Shown piece after piece: positions 15,929 to 25,880 of a DNA stretch of 64,000 bases. Both the position numbers and the translations under genes were made by a program. How positions within the stretch are numbered: position 1 is the stretch's first letter; the number at the start of each line of letters is the position of its first letter. Below the pieces are notes generated by a model. The model worked only from the letters and a program-made list of their open reading frames with translations, searched no databases and was not told where the DNA came from. Origin of the DNA: Paludibacter sp. (GTDB lineage: Bacteria > Bacteroidota > Bacteroidia > Bacteroidales > Paludibacteraceae); the NCBI GenBank assembly GCA_024710005.1, contig JANJVQ010000031.1:1-64000 (forward strand). The letters run 5' to 3'.

Positions 15929-18129
15929 TTGGTTGTCTCTGTTATATAAAGGATTATGCTGTCATATACCTTCATTAATTTAGGGTTGATGCCTTCATTC
16001 ATAAGATACTCCCCACTAAAAACCCGGCCATCTCCCCAAAATCCGGACTTATCTGTATTTAATTCTTTCAACAGGTAGTTTTTATCGGGATCCAGACCAT
16101 TGATCCTAAACCTGGGAGTCAGCGTACGACCCTTGTAATCAAAACCATAACCATAAAAAACCGCTTTACTCTTATCTTTTGAGATATACGATAACGCATA
16201 ATATCCGCTTCCATCATAAGGAGAAGCTACCCGGTACAAATCCCCGTACATTACGAGTTCTCTGATTTGTTTATAATTTGCAATTGCTTTTTTTGCAAAT
16301 ACTTTCTCTTGTTCCGAAAGGTCCTTAGGCTGCAATTCCATACCCAGCCTTCCACTCATGGCAAGATCAAACCTGAACTTAAGCGGTGTTTGATTATTGG
16401 TTTGATGGTTCGGACTTGCAGACACATGTGAACCTGTTACCAATGCCGGATAGATGAGGTTTGTGCCATACTGAATAAACATACGGCTAATGGCATCCGT
16501 ATTATCACTGGTCCAAACCTCCTGATGATATTTCAATGCTCCATAATCAACCCTGCCTCCTCCTGAGGCACAAGCCTGGATGATTACCCGGGGATATTTC
16601 TCACGTATTCTTTGATACACCTTATAAAGTCCCTGTGTATATGCTATCCAAAAGTGAGTTTGTTTGTCTGATAGCAGATAGGAAGACCCAACCGATTCCA
16701 CATGCCGGTTCGCGTCCCACTTGATATAACTGATGTTTTTCGAAAGCTTCATTGTTTGATCGAAAACATTAAAAATAAAATCCTGCACTTCGGGATTTGA
16801 AACATCCAGCAACCATTGTTGTCTCATGGTTGTAACTTCTCTTCCGTCCCGTTTTACAATCCAATCGGGGTGTTTTTGTGCAAGTACACTTTGGGGATTC
16901 ACCATTTCGGGTTCAATCCATATACCAAATTGTAACCCTTTCTTAACTGCATAGTCGGCAACATAAGCTATTCCCCGTGGAAGTTTGGCTTTATTTACCT
17001 GCCAGTCACCTAATCCCGCGTTGGCGGCATCTCTTGGATACTCATTTCCAAACCATCCATCATCCAACACGAACATTTCAAGCCCCATCTCAGCAGCATC
17101 ATCAATCATTTCTGTAAGAATCTTCTCATTGAAAGAAAAATATGCCCCTTCCCAGCTATTTAACAGGGTCGGTCTGATTGTTTGCGCATCATAAACCACA
17201 TAGTTCCGGGCCCAGTCATGCAGATTTCTGCTGGCTCCACCTGCGCCAGTACAACTATACGTTACAGTCATCTCAGGAGTATAAAAAGTTTCTCCCGGTT
17301 TTAAATAGTATGCTGAGGCATAAGGATTGATTCCCGATAAGATACTGAGAACATTAAACTCATCCAATCCGAAATTCAATTTATAATTACCGCTCCAGGA
17401 AAGTGCCCCTGCAATTACTTCTCCGTCATTTTCAGTCATAGGAGCATCCAGGGACAACAGAAAAGAAGGGTTCTCCGTGTGGGTAGTACGTATCCCTTTC
17501 TTACTTTCTACCGACTTCATGCCATGTGTTAGCAAAGTTTCCTCGAGCATCATCTCTCTTGCCCATGCGCCGGTAAATGTATTCAGATAATACTTTTCAG
17601 CCTTAACAGGAAGTGACATCGAGTAAAACTGATGTAAAACAATTTCCTTATTATCTTCATTTTTTATCTCAACACGCTGAGTGATAACATTCTCTTTCCT
17701 AAAGGCCCTGAATATCAAAATTACAGACAAGGGCAACTTTCTATCTGACAAGAATATCTTTGTTTCCTGAATATTCCCATCTGTCAGATACTGCTGAGAA
17801 TGACTTTTATAGACTAATTCGGTATTTAAGTCCCCATCGGCATGGGTAACCCGCAGTGCAGGCTCTCTGAAATCTCTTCCTCCAGCCGCTCCATATACCT
17901 GAGGATCGGCACCATAGTCTGACCTGCGATAACTTTGTTTGAGCAGAAAAGGGCTTACATCTTTAATGTATTTTCCAAAATATTGATGTAGAAGTTGATT
18001 ATCCTTTGATATTGACATGATCATTGAGGTATTATCAGTGTCAATTCGAATCAATTCGATTGCAGACAATCCATACTGAAAAGATAAAAAGAATAAAAAT
18101 AAATACGATATGATTTTCATGTGTATCAT
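15925..18129 (-). CDS. GH36 alpha-galactosidase, exported
   Basis: 734-aa glycoside hydrolase. A signal peptide (starting MKIISYLFLFFLS, so 18120 is an equally good start) is followed by the N-terminal beta-supersandwich and a TIM barrel. GH36 motifs are complete: VLDDGWFGNE (355-363), the nucleophile Asp472 in YIKWDANRH, the CASGGGRVDYG segment (520-530) and the acid/base Asp542 in SDNTDA. The length matches family norms. Family members release terminal alpha-D-galactose, and some act on alpha-GalNAc. It sits between the metallophosphatase (4-bp overlap) and the GH109-type gene, suggesting trimming of alpha-Gal or alpha-GalNAc residues from the PUL substrate. Confidence 0.95.
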   Translation of the reverse strand: MIHMKIISYLFLFFLSFQYGLSAIELIRIDTDNTSMIMSISKDNQLLHQYFGKYIKDVSPFLLKQSYRRSDYGADPQVYGAAGGRDFREPALRVTHADGDLNTELVYKSHSQQYLTDGNIQETKIFLSDRKLPLSVILIFRAFRKENVITQRVEIKNEDNKEIVLHQFYSMSLPVKAEKYYLNTFTGAWAREMMLEETLLTHGMKSVESKKGIRTTHTENPSFLLSLDAPMTENDGEVIAGALSWSGNYKLNFGLDEFNVLSILSGINPYASAYYLKPGETFYTPEMTVTYSCTGAGGASRNLHDWARNYVVYDAQTIRPTLLNSWEGAYFSFNEKILTEMIDDAAEMGLEMFVLDDGWFGNEYPRDAANAGLGDWQVNKAKLPRGIAYVADYAVKKGLQFGIWIEPEMVNPQSVLAQKHPDWIVKRDGREVTTMRQQWLLDVSNPEVQDFIFNVFDQTMKLSKNISYIKWDANRHVESVGSSYLLSDKQTHFWIAYTQGLYKVYQRIREKYPRVIIQACASGGGRVDYGALKYHQEVWTSDNTDAISRMFIQYGTNLIYPALVTGSHVSASPNHQTNNQTPLKFRFDLAMSGRLGMELQPKDLSEQEKVFAKKAIANYKQIRELVMYGDLYRVASPYDGSGYYALSYISKDKSKAVFYGYGFDYKGRTLTPRFRINGLDPDKNYLLKELNTDKSGFWGDGRVFSGEYLMNEGINPKLMKVYDSIILYITETTK

Positions 18130-18195
18130 TTTTTATGAAACAATTTTACATTTTTGAGTAGTTTGAATTATTTTTATCTGAATTCGATATAAAAA

Positions 18196-19650
18196 TTATT
18201 CCGCTAATTTTAAGCCCTTAACTTTATCCCACGCACCTCTGGTAAAATCGGGGATTTGTACCGGGGCTGAATGATTATTAACCGATATCTCTGTCAATTC
18301 TACTATGCACGACCATTCTGCAGCATCATATACATCCTGATCAAGGGGAAGCCCGTTACGCAAACAATAAATCAAGCGATAATCCATGATAAAATCCATT
18401 CCTCCGTGACCTCCAACTTTTTTTGCCTGTTCCTTTATGTTGGTTACGAAAGGAAACTCATACGCTTTTACCAATGAGTCACAAGCTTCTTTAGATAATG
18501 AATGATGAGCATTTGGTTCAAATGCAAACTGATTAACCGGATATTTCACAGCAAACCCTTTTGTGCCGCTTATCAAATGAATGCGGCTGTACGGACGGGG
18601 ACTTGTTACATCATGCTGTATCATGATGGTTTTTCCCTTTCGCGTTTTGATAACAGTCGTATTCATATCACCCATTCTATACTCCCGGTTTGCTTCAGTT
18701 GAGTTCTGCCCAAATCTTTCTTTTGCATAGGAAGTCAATCCAAACTGATCAGAAGACACAGAAACCAGATAATCCATTTTATCCCCACGGTGGATATTCA
18801 GCACCTGACAAACCGGACCTAACCCGTGAGTAGGGTAAGCATTCCCGTTGTGATCCTGATTGTACTTTAATCTCCAGGAGTCATAGTATCCCGACAAACC
18901 CGGCAGTTTTTGCTTATCACCTTGTCCCGGGGCTAGTCCCGGATTGTATGAGAAATCTTTCGATAATCTTTCATTGAAATTAAGACTCCTTAAATCATGA
19001 ATATAGGCTCCTTCCACATGCACAATTTCACCAAAGATTCCCTGTTGAGCCATATTTAATGTTGCCATTTCAAAAAAATCATAACAACAGTTTTCAAGCA
19101 TCATACAATGCCTGCGTGTTTTTTCGGCTGTATTCACCAACTGCCAGCATTCATCAATTGTAATTGCAGCAGGGACTTCAACGGCAACATGCTTACCTTG
19201 TTCCATTGCATAAACTGAAATCGGGGTGTGATTTTTCCAGTCAGTACAAATATAAACGAGATCAATATCATCACGTTCGCAAAGTTCTTTCCAACTATTT
19301 TCATTTCCGATATACTCATCCGCCTTGGGCAGGTTTGCCTTTGACAATAATGTCTGGGCTCTGTCTAAGTTATACTGTTCCATGTCACAAACAGCTTTTA
19401 TTTGGACTCCTTCAAGGTGAGTAAATCTTTTTACCGCGTTGATGCCCCGCATGCCTATGCCAATAAATCCAACCCGAACCACCGGTATCGGATCACACCT
19501 GAGCAGGAGCACATCTGTCTGACCAGCCGGTCGAACAGGTTCTTTAAAAGTAATTATTTCGCCTGCTGAAATATAATTACCGGGTAAGCAAATCAAGATG
19601 GCAATCAATAGCACATTGATTTTCAAAACTTTTAGAACATACTTTTTCAT
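18196..19650 (-). CDS. GH109-type Gfo/Idh/MocA glycosidase (alpha-N-acetylgalactosaminidase-like)
   Basis: 484-aa exported protein with a Rossmann domain (VGFIGIGMRGINAV at about 59-72; the HVAVEVP segment follows) and the Gfo/Idh/MocA C-terminal domain. GH109 enzymes cleave alpha-GalNAc with a transient NAD+-dependent redox mechanism. The signature YPTHGLGPV (about 272-280) is typical of that family rather than of sugar dehydrogenases. A predicted signal peptide (residues 1-29) argues for a periplasmic location, also typical. It is 66 bp upstream of the GH36 gene in the PUL. Other exported Gfo/Idh/MocA proteins are the alternative. Confidence 0.85.
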   Translation of the reverse strand: MKKYVLKVLKINVLLIAILICLPGNYISAGEIITFKEPVRPAGQTDVLLLRCDPIPVVRVGFIGIGMRGINAVKRFTHLEGVQIKAVCDMEQYNLDRAQTLLSKANLPKADEYIGNENSWKELCERDDIDLVYICTDWKNHTPISVYAMEQGKHVAVEVPAAITIDECWQLVNTAEKTRRHCMMLENCCYDFFEMATLNMAQQGIFGEIVHVEGAYIHDLRSLNFNERLSKDFSYNPGLAPGQGDKQKLPGLSGYYDSWRLKYNQDHNGNAYPTHGLGPVCQVLNIHRGDKMDYLVSVSSDQFGLTSYAKERFGQNSTEANREYRMGDMNTTVIKTRKGKTIMIQHDVTSPRPYSRIHLISGTKGFAVKYPVNQFAFEPNAHHSLSKEACDSLVKAYEFPFVTNIKEQAKKVGGHGGMDFIMDYRLIYCLRNGLPLDQDVYDAAEWSCIVELTEISVNNHSAPVQIPDFTRGAWDKVKGLKLAE

Positions 19651-19741
19651 ACTAACACTTGAATTTATATATTTTCAATTAATTTATTACACGATTGAAT
19701 TTAAATTCTATTCATTCATAACTAAAGTTGATTGCTAAATC

Positions 19742-22171
19742 TCAGAAAATCACTTTCTGAACATGTTCCCTGATTTTCAGGATAACAAGTTGACCAGACT
19801 CGAATCCGCCTATCTTATTAAAACCGGATACTATCGGACAGCTTCTCAGTTTACGGCCGGCAATATCGTATATGTTTATCACATCCTGAAGTTCCGACTC
19901 GACACACAACATATTATCCCGTGCATAAGCTTTAAATGGCTTTCCGGCAACAATGTCAACCTTACTTTGAATACTACCGGATCGGGGTGCCCAGGAAACA
20001 CTTCTGATTGTTTTTTTGCTCCCGGTATAATCAGCCAGCAATACCTGCTTACCTGATATTGGTTGATTAAAGCCTGACACATCTACGAGGCTATAAAGCA
20101 CTCCGTCTCCATTCGGGGTGTTATTTCCGCATACAACAAACAAATGCACATTTCCCCCGGAAACAAAACCTTCAACCGCCCGTGGCGAGGCCATTCCCTT
20201 ATAAATACCATTCAGTATCCAGTTTCCATTGACCCTGGAGTATTTAACAATGCCATTTGTTGCATCTATAAAATACAGAATCATATTCTGTCCCGGATTC
20301 ATTTCGTTCAAATCTGCCATAAAGAAATCACTACCATTCACATTTCGCGGATTTCCTGTAACATCTGTAAATACCTGTCCGAATGTCTTGGGCAAGTTAT
20401 TTCCTACTTGTAAAATTTCCGTATCTCTGCTTACATAAAGTTGATCATTAAAGATTCTCAGATTACGGGTTGTAGTATTTCCACCCTCATTATTGAGGAG
20501 TATTCCGGAAGAACTTCCCTTTGTGGTGTAGAAAACTCCACCATTATCACTAAGTCCGCCATTACCCGACACCCAGATATCAGTACCATCACTTGACACG
20601 GCTGAACGAATATCCTTGGTATTGAAAACATGATTCAAAGCTGTACTCGTATCGATATAGCCTTCCGCATCAACCAGGGCAACAACACGGTTAGCTTCAG
20701 ATGCAGGCTTTCCCCAGGGTTTCTCTCCAACATTACAATCATATCCACCCAACACCACAAAACGTTTATCTGCGGAACGGGTTATATACCCCATGTTAAG
20801 TGCAGACCCCACACCAGTAAAGCGTTTATTGGAGCCATTTATGGTAACTGGCAACGCAAGTGTTCTCACATTCCTGAAAGTTGTATCCGACAGTTCGTAT
20901 TCATCTAAAAACACCGGATAACCATCAGTTGTATTCAGCTCACGGCTGCCATCACCAAGCCTGTATAACATCAGGTTCTCTTCCGGAACCGATACTTTCC
21001 CGTTTATCTTATATCTCCCGACTTCAACACCGGCATCATTCAATATCTGAACAAAAAGCATGGTCTCGTCAGCCTTTAATTTAATCAATGTACGCTTTCC
21101 ATCTTCCGGGCCTCCACCTATGCACACAGCAAAATCGTGTAATCCTGCTACCGGACTATAAACACCGTAATTATGCGTATGACCCGAGATTACCATATCA
21201 ATACCATAACGGTTAAAAAGGGGAACAAACAATTCTTTACAGTGGTTTGTTCCATGCCATCCATTCGAATACAGAGGAGGAATATGCATCAGGACAACCT
21301 TATACAGAGCATTCTTACACTCCTCAGATTGCAGGACTTGTTCCAGCCATTGAGCTTGTTCCTGGCGATACGCATCAAAGTCAACCAACCCGCCATAAAC
21401 AGCTTCATTATCAGCTTTATCTTCACCAGAGTCCAAAACTATAAAAAAAACCGGCCCCGTGGTTAAGGTATAATATGTTTTTTCTTCCGGAGACTGAAAA
21501 TAATCAAAATAATTCCTGGCAAACGCACCCCTGGTTTCGTGATTTCCACGCACCTGCAAGAATGGCTTTACAGATGCGAATGCACTAGCACATGGGGTAA
21601 TGAATTTATCCACCAACTGGCCTTCACTGGTAACATAATTAAACACATCACCGTTAAAGAAAACAAATTCATAATCATCCTGTTTACTCAAACTTAACAG
21701 CTTGCCAATTGATTCAGGACGCTCGTGCAGGTCGTTCAGAATCAACATGGATGTTTGCTTTGGGTTTTCACCCGGAGTAATGAAATAAGACACACTGCTG
21801 GAAATCGTATTCCCGAATGTAACTTTATAAGGCTCCAATGTAACTATTTCCTTCGACACTACTTTGTAGTAATACCGTGTTCCCGGCTTCAGATTTTTGA
21901 GTCTGACTTTATTGATTCTATCCGCAGTTATGAGTCCGGCAAACGATTGGGTACTTTTCTGTTCTAATTGCAAACTTTCTCCGAACTCTACCCAACTGAG
22001 ACATTTATTATCGGTGACCCACATGACAGTCATCGCATCGGGAGCAGGATTTTGCAAATAAGGTTTTGTTACAAAAGTAACCGCGGCTTGAATCGACAGA
22101 TGATGAGATAAGGCCACTAACACTAACACATATCTGATTGTCCGGTTTCCTGTTTTCTTTGATAAAAGCAT
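19742..22171 (-). CDS. Metallophosphatase fused to an uncharacterised propeller-like domain, T9SS cargo
   Basis: About 809 aa with the start at 22171, where MLLSKKTGNRTIRYVLVLVA forms a signal peptide; the frame stays open to 22240. Domain order: fibronectin-III-like (TKPYLQNPAPDAMTVMWV), calcineurin-like phosphatase with ILNDLH, FNGDVFNY, VRGNHETRG and SGHTHNYG, then a roughly 330-aa module, then a T9SS type A C-terminal domain (VINIYDIAGRKLRS to QKVIF). The module (starting NLMLYRLGDGSRE) is shared with the next two genes upstream. The first half is a paralogue of 14753-15928. It is probably exported through the type IX system to the surface. The role of the module is unknown. Confidence 0.85.
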   Translation of the reverse strand: MLLSKKTGNRTIRYVLVLVALSHHLSIQAAVTFVTKPYLQNPAPDAMTVMWVTDNKCLSWVEFGESLQLEQKSTQSFAGLITADRINKVRLKNLKPGTRYYYKVVSKEIVTLEPYKVTFGNTISSSVSYFITPGENPKQTSMLILNDLHERPESIGKLLSLSKQDDYEFVFFNGDVFNYVTSEGQLVDKFITPCASAFASVKPFLQVRGNHETRGAFARNYFDYFQSPEEKTYYTLTTGPVFFIVLDSGEDKADNEAVYGGLVDFDAYRQEQAQWLEQVLQSEECKNALYKVVLMHIPPLYSNGWHGTNHCKELFVPLFNRYGIDMVISGHTHNYGVYSPVAGLHDFAVCIGGGPEDGKRTLIKLKADETMLFVQILNDAGVEVGRYKINGKVSVPEENLMLYRLGDGSRELNTTDGYPVFLDEYELSDTTFRNVRTLALPVTINGSNKRFTGVGSALNMGYITRSADKRFVVLGGYDCNVGEKPWGKPASEANRVVALVDAEGYIDTSTALNHVFNTKDIRSAVSSDGTDIWVSGNGGLSDNGGVFYTTKGSSSGILLNNEGGNTTTRNLRIFNDQLYVSRDTEILQVGNNLPKTFGQVFTDVTGNPRNVNGSDFFMADLNEMNPGQNMILYFIDATNGIVKYSRVNGNWILNGIYKGMASPRAVEGFVSGGNVHLFVVCGNNTPNGDGVLYSLVDVSGFNQPISGKQVLLADYTGSKKTIRSVSWAPRSGSIQSKVDIVAGKPFKAYARDNMLCVESELQDVINIYDIAGRKLRSCPIVSGFNKIGGFESGQLVILKIREHVQKVIF

Positions 22172-22271
22172 ATTCGAGGTGATTGATAATGTTTTCAGAT
22201 GAGAAGCCATAGATACAAGGCTCCTCATCTGCATCCACATGTAATATTAATTTTTAAAACCTGAATTACGG

Positions 22272-23627
22272 TCAAAAAATCACTTTTCTAATCTGATCAC
22301 CTACCTTAACCAGATAAACCTGCCCTTTTTGCAACTGACTCAATTCCGTTGGAGTTCCGGGTTTTACTTGTCCTGAGAAAAGTTTTGCCCCCACTATGCT
22401 ATAAACTTCAACTGTTTTTTCTATAAGAGACTCAACTATGATTTTATCATTTTCCGAATATACCGAAAAATCATCAGGTTTGGAAAACTGATTAAGCGAA
22501 GTGGATGGATCATTAAACGGAGCCCAGGTAATGCCTCTGATTACCTTGCCGGACGTTGTAAAATCAAGCAATTTAACAGCGTTGCCTTGCTGTTCAAAAG
22601 CATTATTGTAGCCACCAATGTCTTTAAACCGGTATAATTTCCCGCTACCGGTTGCAGTGCTTGAGCCTTCGCAGATGACATATAATTCAACTCCGCCTGA
22701 TACTAATCTTACTTCCATAGCTCTTGGCAAGGTGGTAATATTTAAAGCATAATCGCCATTATAAGTCCAAACTCCCGATATTAATGAGTATTTCTGAATA
22801 GTACCGGTGGTTGCACTGGTAAAATAAAGCACTTGTTTGGTTCCCGGATTTTCTGAATCTAAATCGACAAAAGAAAAATCATAACCATTAGTATTGGCTG
22901 ATGTACCGCTGTTTGGTGCATCAGTAATATCCACATTAGCCGCAGCTTCTGTCGGAAATCCAGTCCCAACAGCATAAACCCTTTCCATTCCGGATACATA
23001 TAATTGGTTATTGTATCCATTCAAAACCCTTGATGTTAATGTATTAATCTTGATAGACGTTGTACTTCCTTTCGTTGTATAACGAAGGTGTCCATTATTG
23101 GCCGTTGCATCGTTATCACCTGCCATCCATACGTTTACACCATCATCAGAATATACAGAGCGAATATCTTTTTTACTATACGCATCGGTCAGCGCAGTAG
23201 TAGTATTAACGCCTCCATTATAATCCACAAATGCCACAACACGATTGACAGAAGACGCTACTGCTCCCCAGGGACTGGTCCCCAGCACCTGATCATAACC
23301 GCCAACAACAATATAACGATTATTATAGGAACGTTTCATATATCCCATATTTACACTTGATGGAACGGCTACACAGCGCTTGTTTGCACCATCAACTACG
23401 GTAGGCAGGGCAATAGATTGCACTAAATCAAGCGAACCATCTGTTTCAATACTATATTCATCTAAAAATATCGGAGCAGCACCTGTTTTACTTAAATCGT
23501 ATGTTGATGTTCCATCACCTACGCGATATACAACCAGGTTACCCTGCGTAAAGGCGCCTCCAAATGCTTGTAAAGAAAGATTCAATACAATCACAATCAA
23601 GAATAAAGAAATAGTTTGTTTTTTCAT
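22272..23627 (-). CDS. Secreted propeller-like protein of unknown function, T9SS cargo
   Basis: 451 aa: a signal peptide (about 1-23), a roughly 340-aa domain beginning LVVYRVGDGTSTYDLSKTG, and a T9SS type A sorting domain (VEVYSIVGAKLF to IRKVIF). The domain has repeated motifs of the kind NRVVAFVDYNG, KDIRSVYSDDGVNVW and KQVLYFTSA, suggesting propeller blades. I recognise the pattern from many secreted bacterial proteins but not its function. It is a close paralogue of 23661-25019 (33 bp upstream) and of the C-terminal half of 19742-22171. In a PUL it may bind glycan at the surface or be an unrecognised enzyme. Confidence 0.8.
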   Translation of the reverse strand: MKKQTISLFLIVIVLNLSLQAFGGAFTQGNLVVYRVGDGTSTYDLSKTGAAPIFLDEYSIETDGSLDLVQSIALPTVVDGANKRCVAVPSSVNMGYMKRSYNNRYIVVGGYDQVLGTSPWGAVASSVNRVVAFVDYNGGVNTTTALTDAYSKKDIRSVYSDDGVNVWMAGDNDATANNGHLRYTTKGSTTSIKINTLTSRVLNGYNNQLYVSGMERVYAVGTGFPTEAAANVDITDAPNSGTSANTNGYDFSFVDLDSENPGTKQVLYFTSATTGTIQKYSLISGVWTYNGDYALNITTLPRAMEVRLVSGGVELYVICEGSSTATGSGKLYRFKDIGGYNNAFEQQGNAVKLLDFTTSGKVIRGITWAPFNDPSTSLNQFSKPDDFSVYSENDKIIVESLIEKTVEVYSIVGAKLFSGQVKPGTPTELSQLQKGQVYLVKVGDQIRKVIF

Positions 23628-23660
23628 TTTTTTTAAATTTAAGAATTGGAGTGTATTATA

Positions 23661-25019
23661 TTACAATTTGATTTTCCTTGTTAGATTTCCAACTTTAACT
23701 AAATAAATCTGATTATGCTGTAAACCAGCAAATTGCAGCGACACTCCCGGAGCTACGGCACCGGATGCGAGTCGCATTCCAAGCATATTATATACCTCAA
23801 CAAAATTATCTTTCAATGATTCTACGACAATACTATTTCCTTCTGTTAATACTGAAAAATCATCCATATCCGGCATTTCATCAACTGCCAGAATCGATTC
23901 GCGGACAGGAGCCCAGGCAACACTACGCATCGCTTTAAAACTATTGTCACTCCAATCCAGTAATTTCAAGGGGTTACCATCCTGGACAAAAGCATTGTTG
24001 TAGCCACCAATATCTTTTAATTTGTACAGTTTTCCATTTCCGGAAGCATTCCCACTGGCTTCACATACAACATAAAGCTCAACTCCGTCAGCAACAGCTC
24101 TACATTCCATACCTCTTGGTCCGTTGATATTGGTAAAATCACCATGGTATGTCCAAGTTCCCGCCACCAGTGAATATTTCTGAATCGACCCATTTGCATT
24201 TGAGAAATAAAGTACTTGTTTTGTCCCTGGATTTTCCGTATCTAAATCGGCGAAACAGAAATCATATCCGTTTGGATTTTTTGCCAGATCGCCACCATTA
24301 GGGGCTTGAGTTATATCTTCAATATTGTCTGCTATAGTAGGGAATCCTGTCCCGACACAATAAACCCTTTCCTGTCCCGAAACATACAGTCTGTTATTGA
24401 ATCCTCTTAGTATTCTTCCTGTCAGCCCGTTAATTCTGATTGAATTGCGACTTCCTTTTGTTGTATACCTCAGGTATCCGTCACCTCCTGAGATACTATT
24501 CCCAGCCATCCATATGTTTATTCCATCTGTTGTGTAAACAGAACGAAGATCTTTGGTACTGAAAGCATCGGTCAGAGCTGTAGTTGAATTTATGACAGCA
24601 TCAGAATTTACAAGGGCAACAACACGATTTACCGATTCAGCCTGATTACCCCAACAGCCAGCCCCCAACGCAGCATCAAAGCCGCCAACTGCAATATATC
24701 TGCCATCATAAGATCGGCTCATATAACCCATATTAACTGTCGAAGGAGCAGCAACACATCTTTTATTTCCCGTTCCTCCCTCATCTGTTTCGGTTGGTAA
24801 AGGAATAGATTGTACCAAATAAAGCAAGCCATCTTCGTCAAAAGCATACTCATCCAAAAATACAGGCGTAGCTAATGTTTTACTTAAGTCGTAGGTTGAA
24901 GTTCCATCACCCATACGATACACAACTAAACTTCCTTCTGTAAAAGGTTTACCAGCCGAATGAGCAGTTTCGCCAAACAAAAAAAGCGCGACAATTGTAA
25001 TTAAAAAAAGTTTTTTCAT
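23661..25019 (-). CDS. Secreted propeller-like protein of unknown function, T9SS cargo, paralogue
   Basis: 452 aa with signal peptide (about 1-22), the same domain as its neighbour (LVVYRMGDGTSTYDLSKTL, MGYMSRSYDGRYIAVGGFD) and a T9SS sorting domain (VEVYNMLGMRLAS to TRKIKL). It aligns nearly end to end with 22272-23627, so the pair arose by tandem duplication. It lies 30 bp downstream of the EEP-family gene in the PUL operon. Function not recognised. Confidence 0.8.
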   Translation of the reverse strand: MKKLFLITIVALFLFGETAHSAGKPFTEGSLVVYRMGDGTSTYDLSKTLATPVFLDEYAFDEDGLLYLVQSIPLPTETDEGGTGNKRCVAAPSTVNMGYMSRSYDGRYIAVGGFDAALGAGCWGNQAESVNRVVALVNSDAVINSTTALTDAFSTKDLRSVYTTDGINIWMAGNSISGGDGYLRYTTKGSRNSIRINGLTGRILRGFNNRLYVSGQERVYCVGTGFPTIADNIEDITQAPNGGDLAKNPNGYDFCFADLDTENPGTKQVLYFSNANGSIQKYSLVAGTWTYHGDFTNINGPRGMECRAVADGVELYVVCEASGNASGNGKLYKLKDIGGYNNAFVQDGNPLKLLDWSDNSFKAMRSVAWAPVRESILAVDEMPDMDDFSVLTEGNSIVVESLKDNFVEVYNMLGMRLASGAVAPGVSLQFAGLQHNQIYLVKVGNLTRKIKL

Positions 25020-25049
25020 GATTATTGAATTTTAAAGTTATTGAATATT

Positions 25050-25874
25050 TTATTTAACTCTGATTATACTTATTACGGGACAATGATCCGAGGCATACGG
25101 CTCATCGATCACCATGTAATTCTGTATAATAAAATTGTTTAATGGTTTATACATCAAATAATCTATGGTTCTTGCCGGATTATTCGAAGGATAAGTAGGA
25201 GAGCAATTTTTGCATCCCAATGTCAGATATTCTTTTATAACCGAAATGGTCTGAGAACCTGGAGTCGCATTAAAATCCCCACCGAGAATCAGGTTTCCGT
25301 CAACACTCTCAACAATGGATTTTAATTCATTAGCCTGGTGAATCCTGTTTGTTTCATCACTAAGATGATCCAGGTGCGTAGAAGCAAAATATAATGGTTT
25401 GTTATTAATATTGACCTTTACCATAGCTACAGATCTCATCTCTCCTCCGAGCATTACATTGACCCCCATTTTGAATGCTGTTGAATCTATTATTTCATGA
25501 CGGGAAAGCACAGCATCACCATAAGAGCCACCATCTTTGTCAATCGCTTTGGCAAAAAAGTAGCTCATTCCGGTTAATTTAGCCAAACTATCTGCCTGAT
25601 TAACATCCTTACCAGACCGGCGGGTAAACACATCAACCTCCTGTAATGCTACGAAATCCGGTTTATACCTGTTAATTACAGCAGCAATTTCGGGCAGGTT
25701 TGCCGGTGGCTTACCAAAAGCCGGTCTTGCTCCGTAAATATTATAAGTCATGACCGTTACAGGAAAGCCTTCAAGTTCCTGAGGATCCTCCGGCACATCA
25801 ACAGGTTTACATGCTGAGAATACCAATACCCCCATAATGACCACATTTGCTATAATTCTCAGAACATCCATCAT
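25050..25874 (-). CDS. Endonuclease/exonuclease/phosphatase (EEP) family lipoprotein
   Basis: 274-aa lipoprotein (lipobox VFSACKP, Cys about 22) with a complete EEP active site: MTYNIYG (Asn), LQEVD (catalytic Glu), THLDH (His), GGDFNA (Asp-Asn) and the terminal SDHCP (Asp-His). The fold hydrolyses phosphodiesters in DNA, sphingomyelin, inositol phosphates or glycan-linked phosphates. Being surface or periplasmic and inside a PUL with two metallophosphatases, it more likely acts on a phosphodiester in the glycan or its lipid anchor than on nucleic acid; this is inference. It is 6 bp from the DUF1735 gene. Confidence 0.9.
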   Translation of the reverse strand: MMDVLRIIANVVIMGVLVFSACKPVDVPEDPQELEGFPVTVMTYNIYGARPAFGKPPANLPEIAAVINRYKPDFVALQEVDVFTRRSGKDVNQADSLAKLTGMSYFFAKAIDKDGGSYGDAVLSRHEIIDSTAFKMGVNVMLGGEMRSVAMVKVNINNKPLYFASTHLDHLSDETNRIHQANELKSIVESVDGNLILGGDFNATPGSQTISVIKEYLTLGCKNCSPTYPSNNPARTIDYLMYKPLNNFIIQNYMVIDEPYASDHCPVISIIRVK

Positions 25875-25880
25875 TAAAGA

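Noticed and set aside
18196-19650. Interpretation as an ordinary cytosolic sugar dehydrogenase
   Set aside because: A signal peptide, the YPTHGLGPV signature and the PUL context favour a GH109-type glycosidase.
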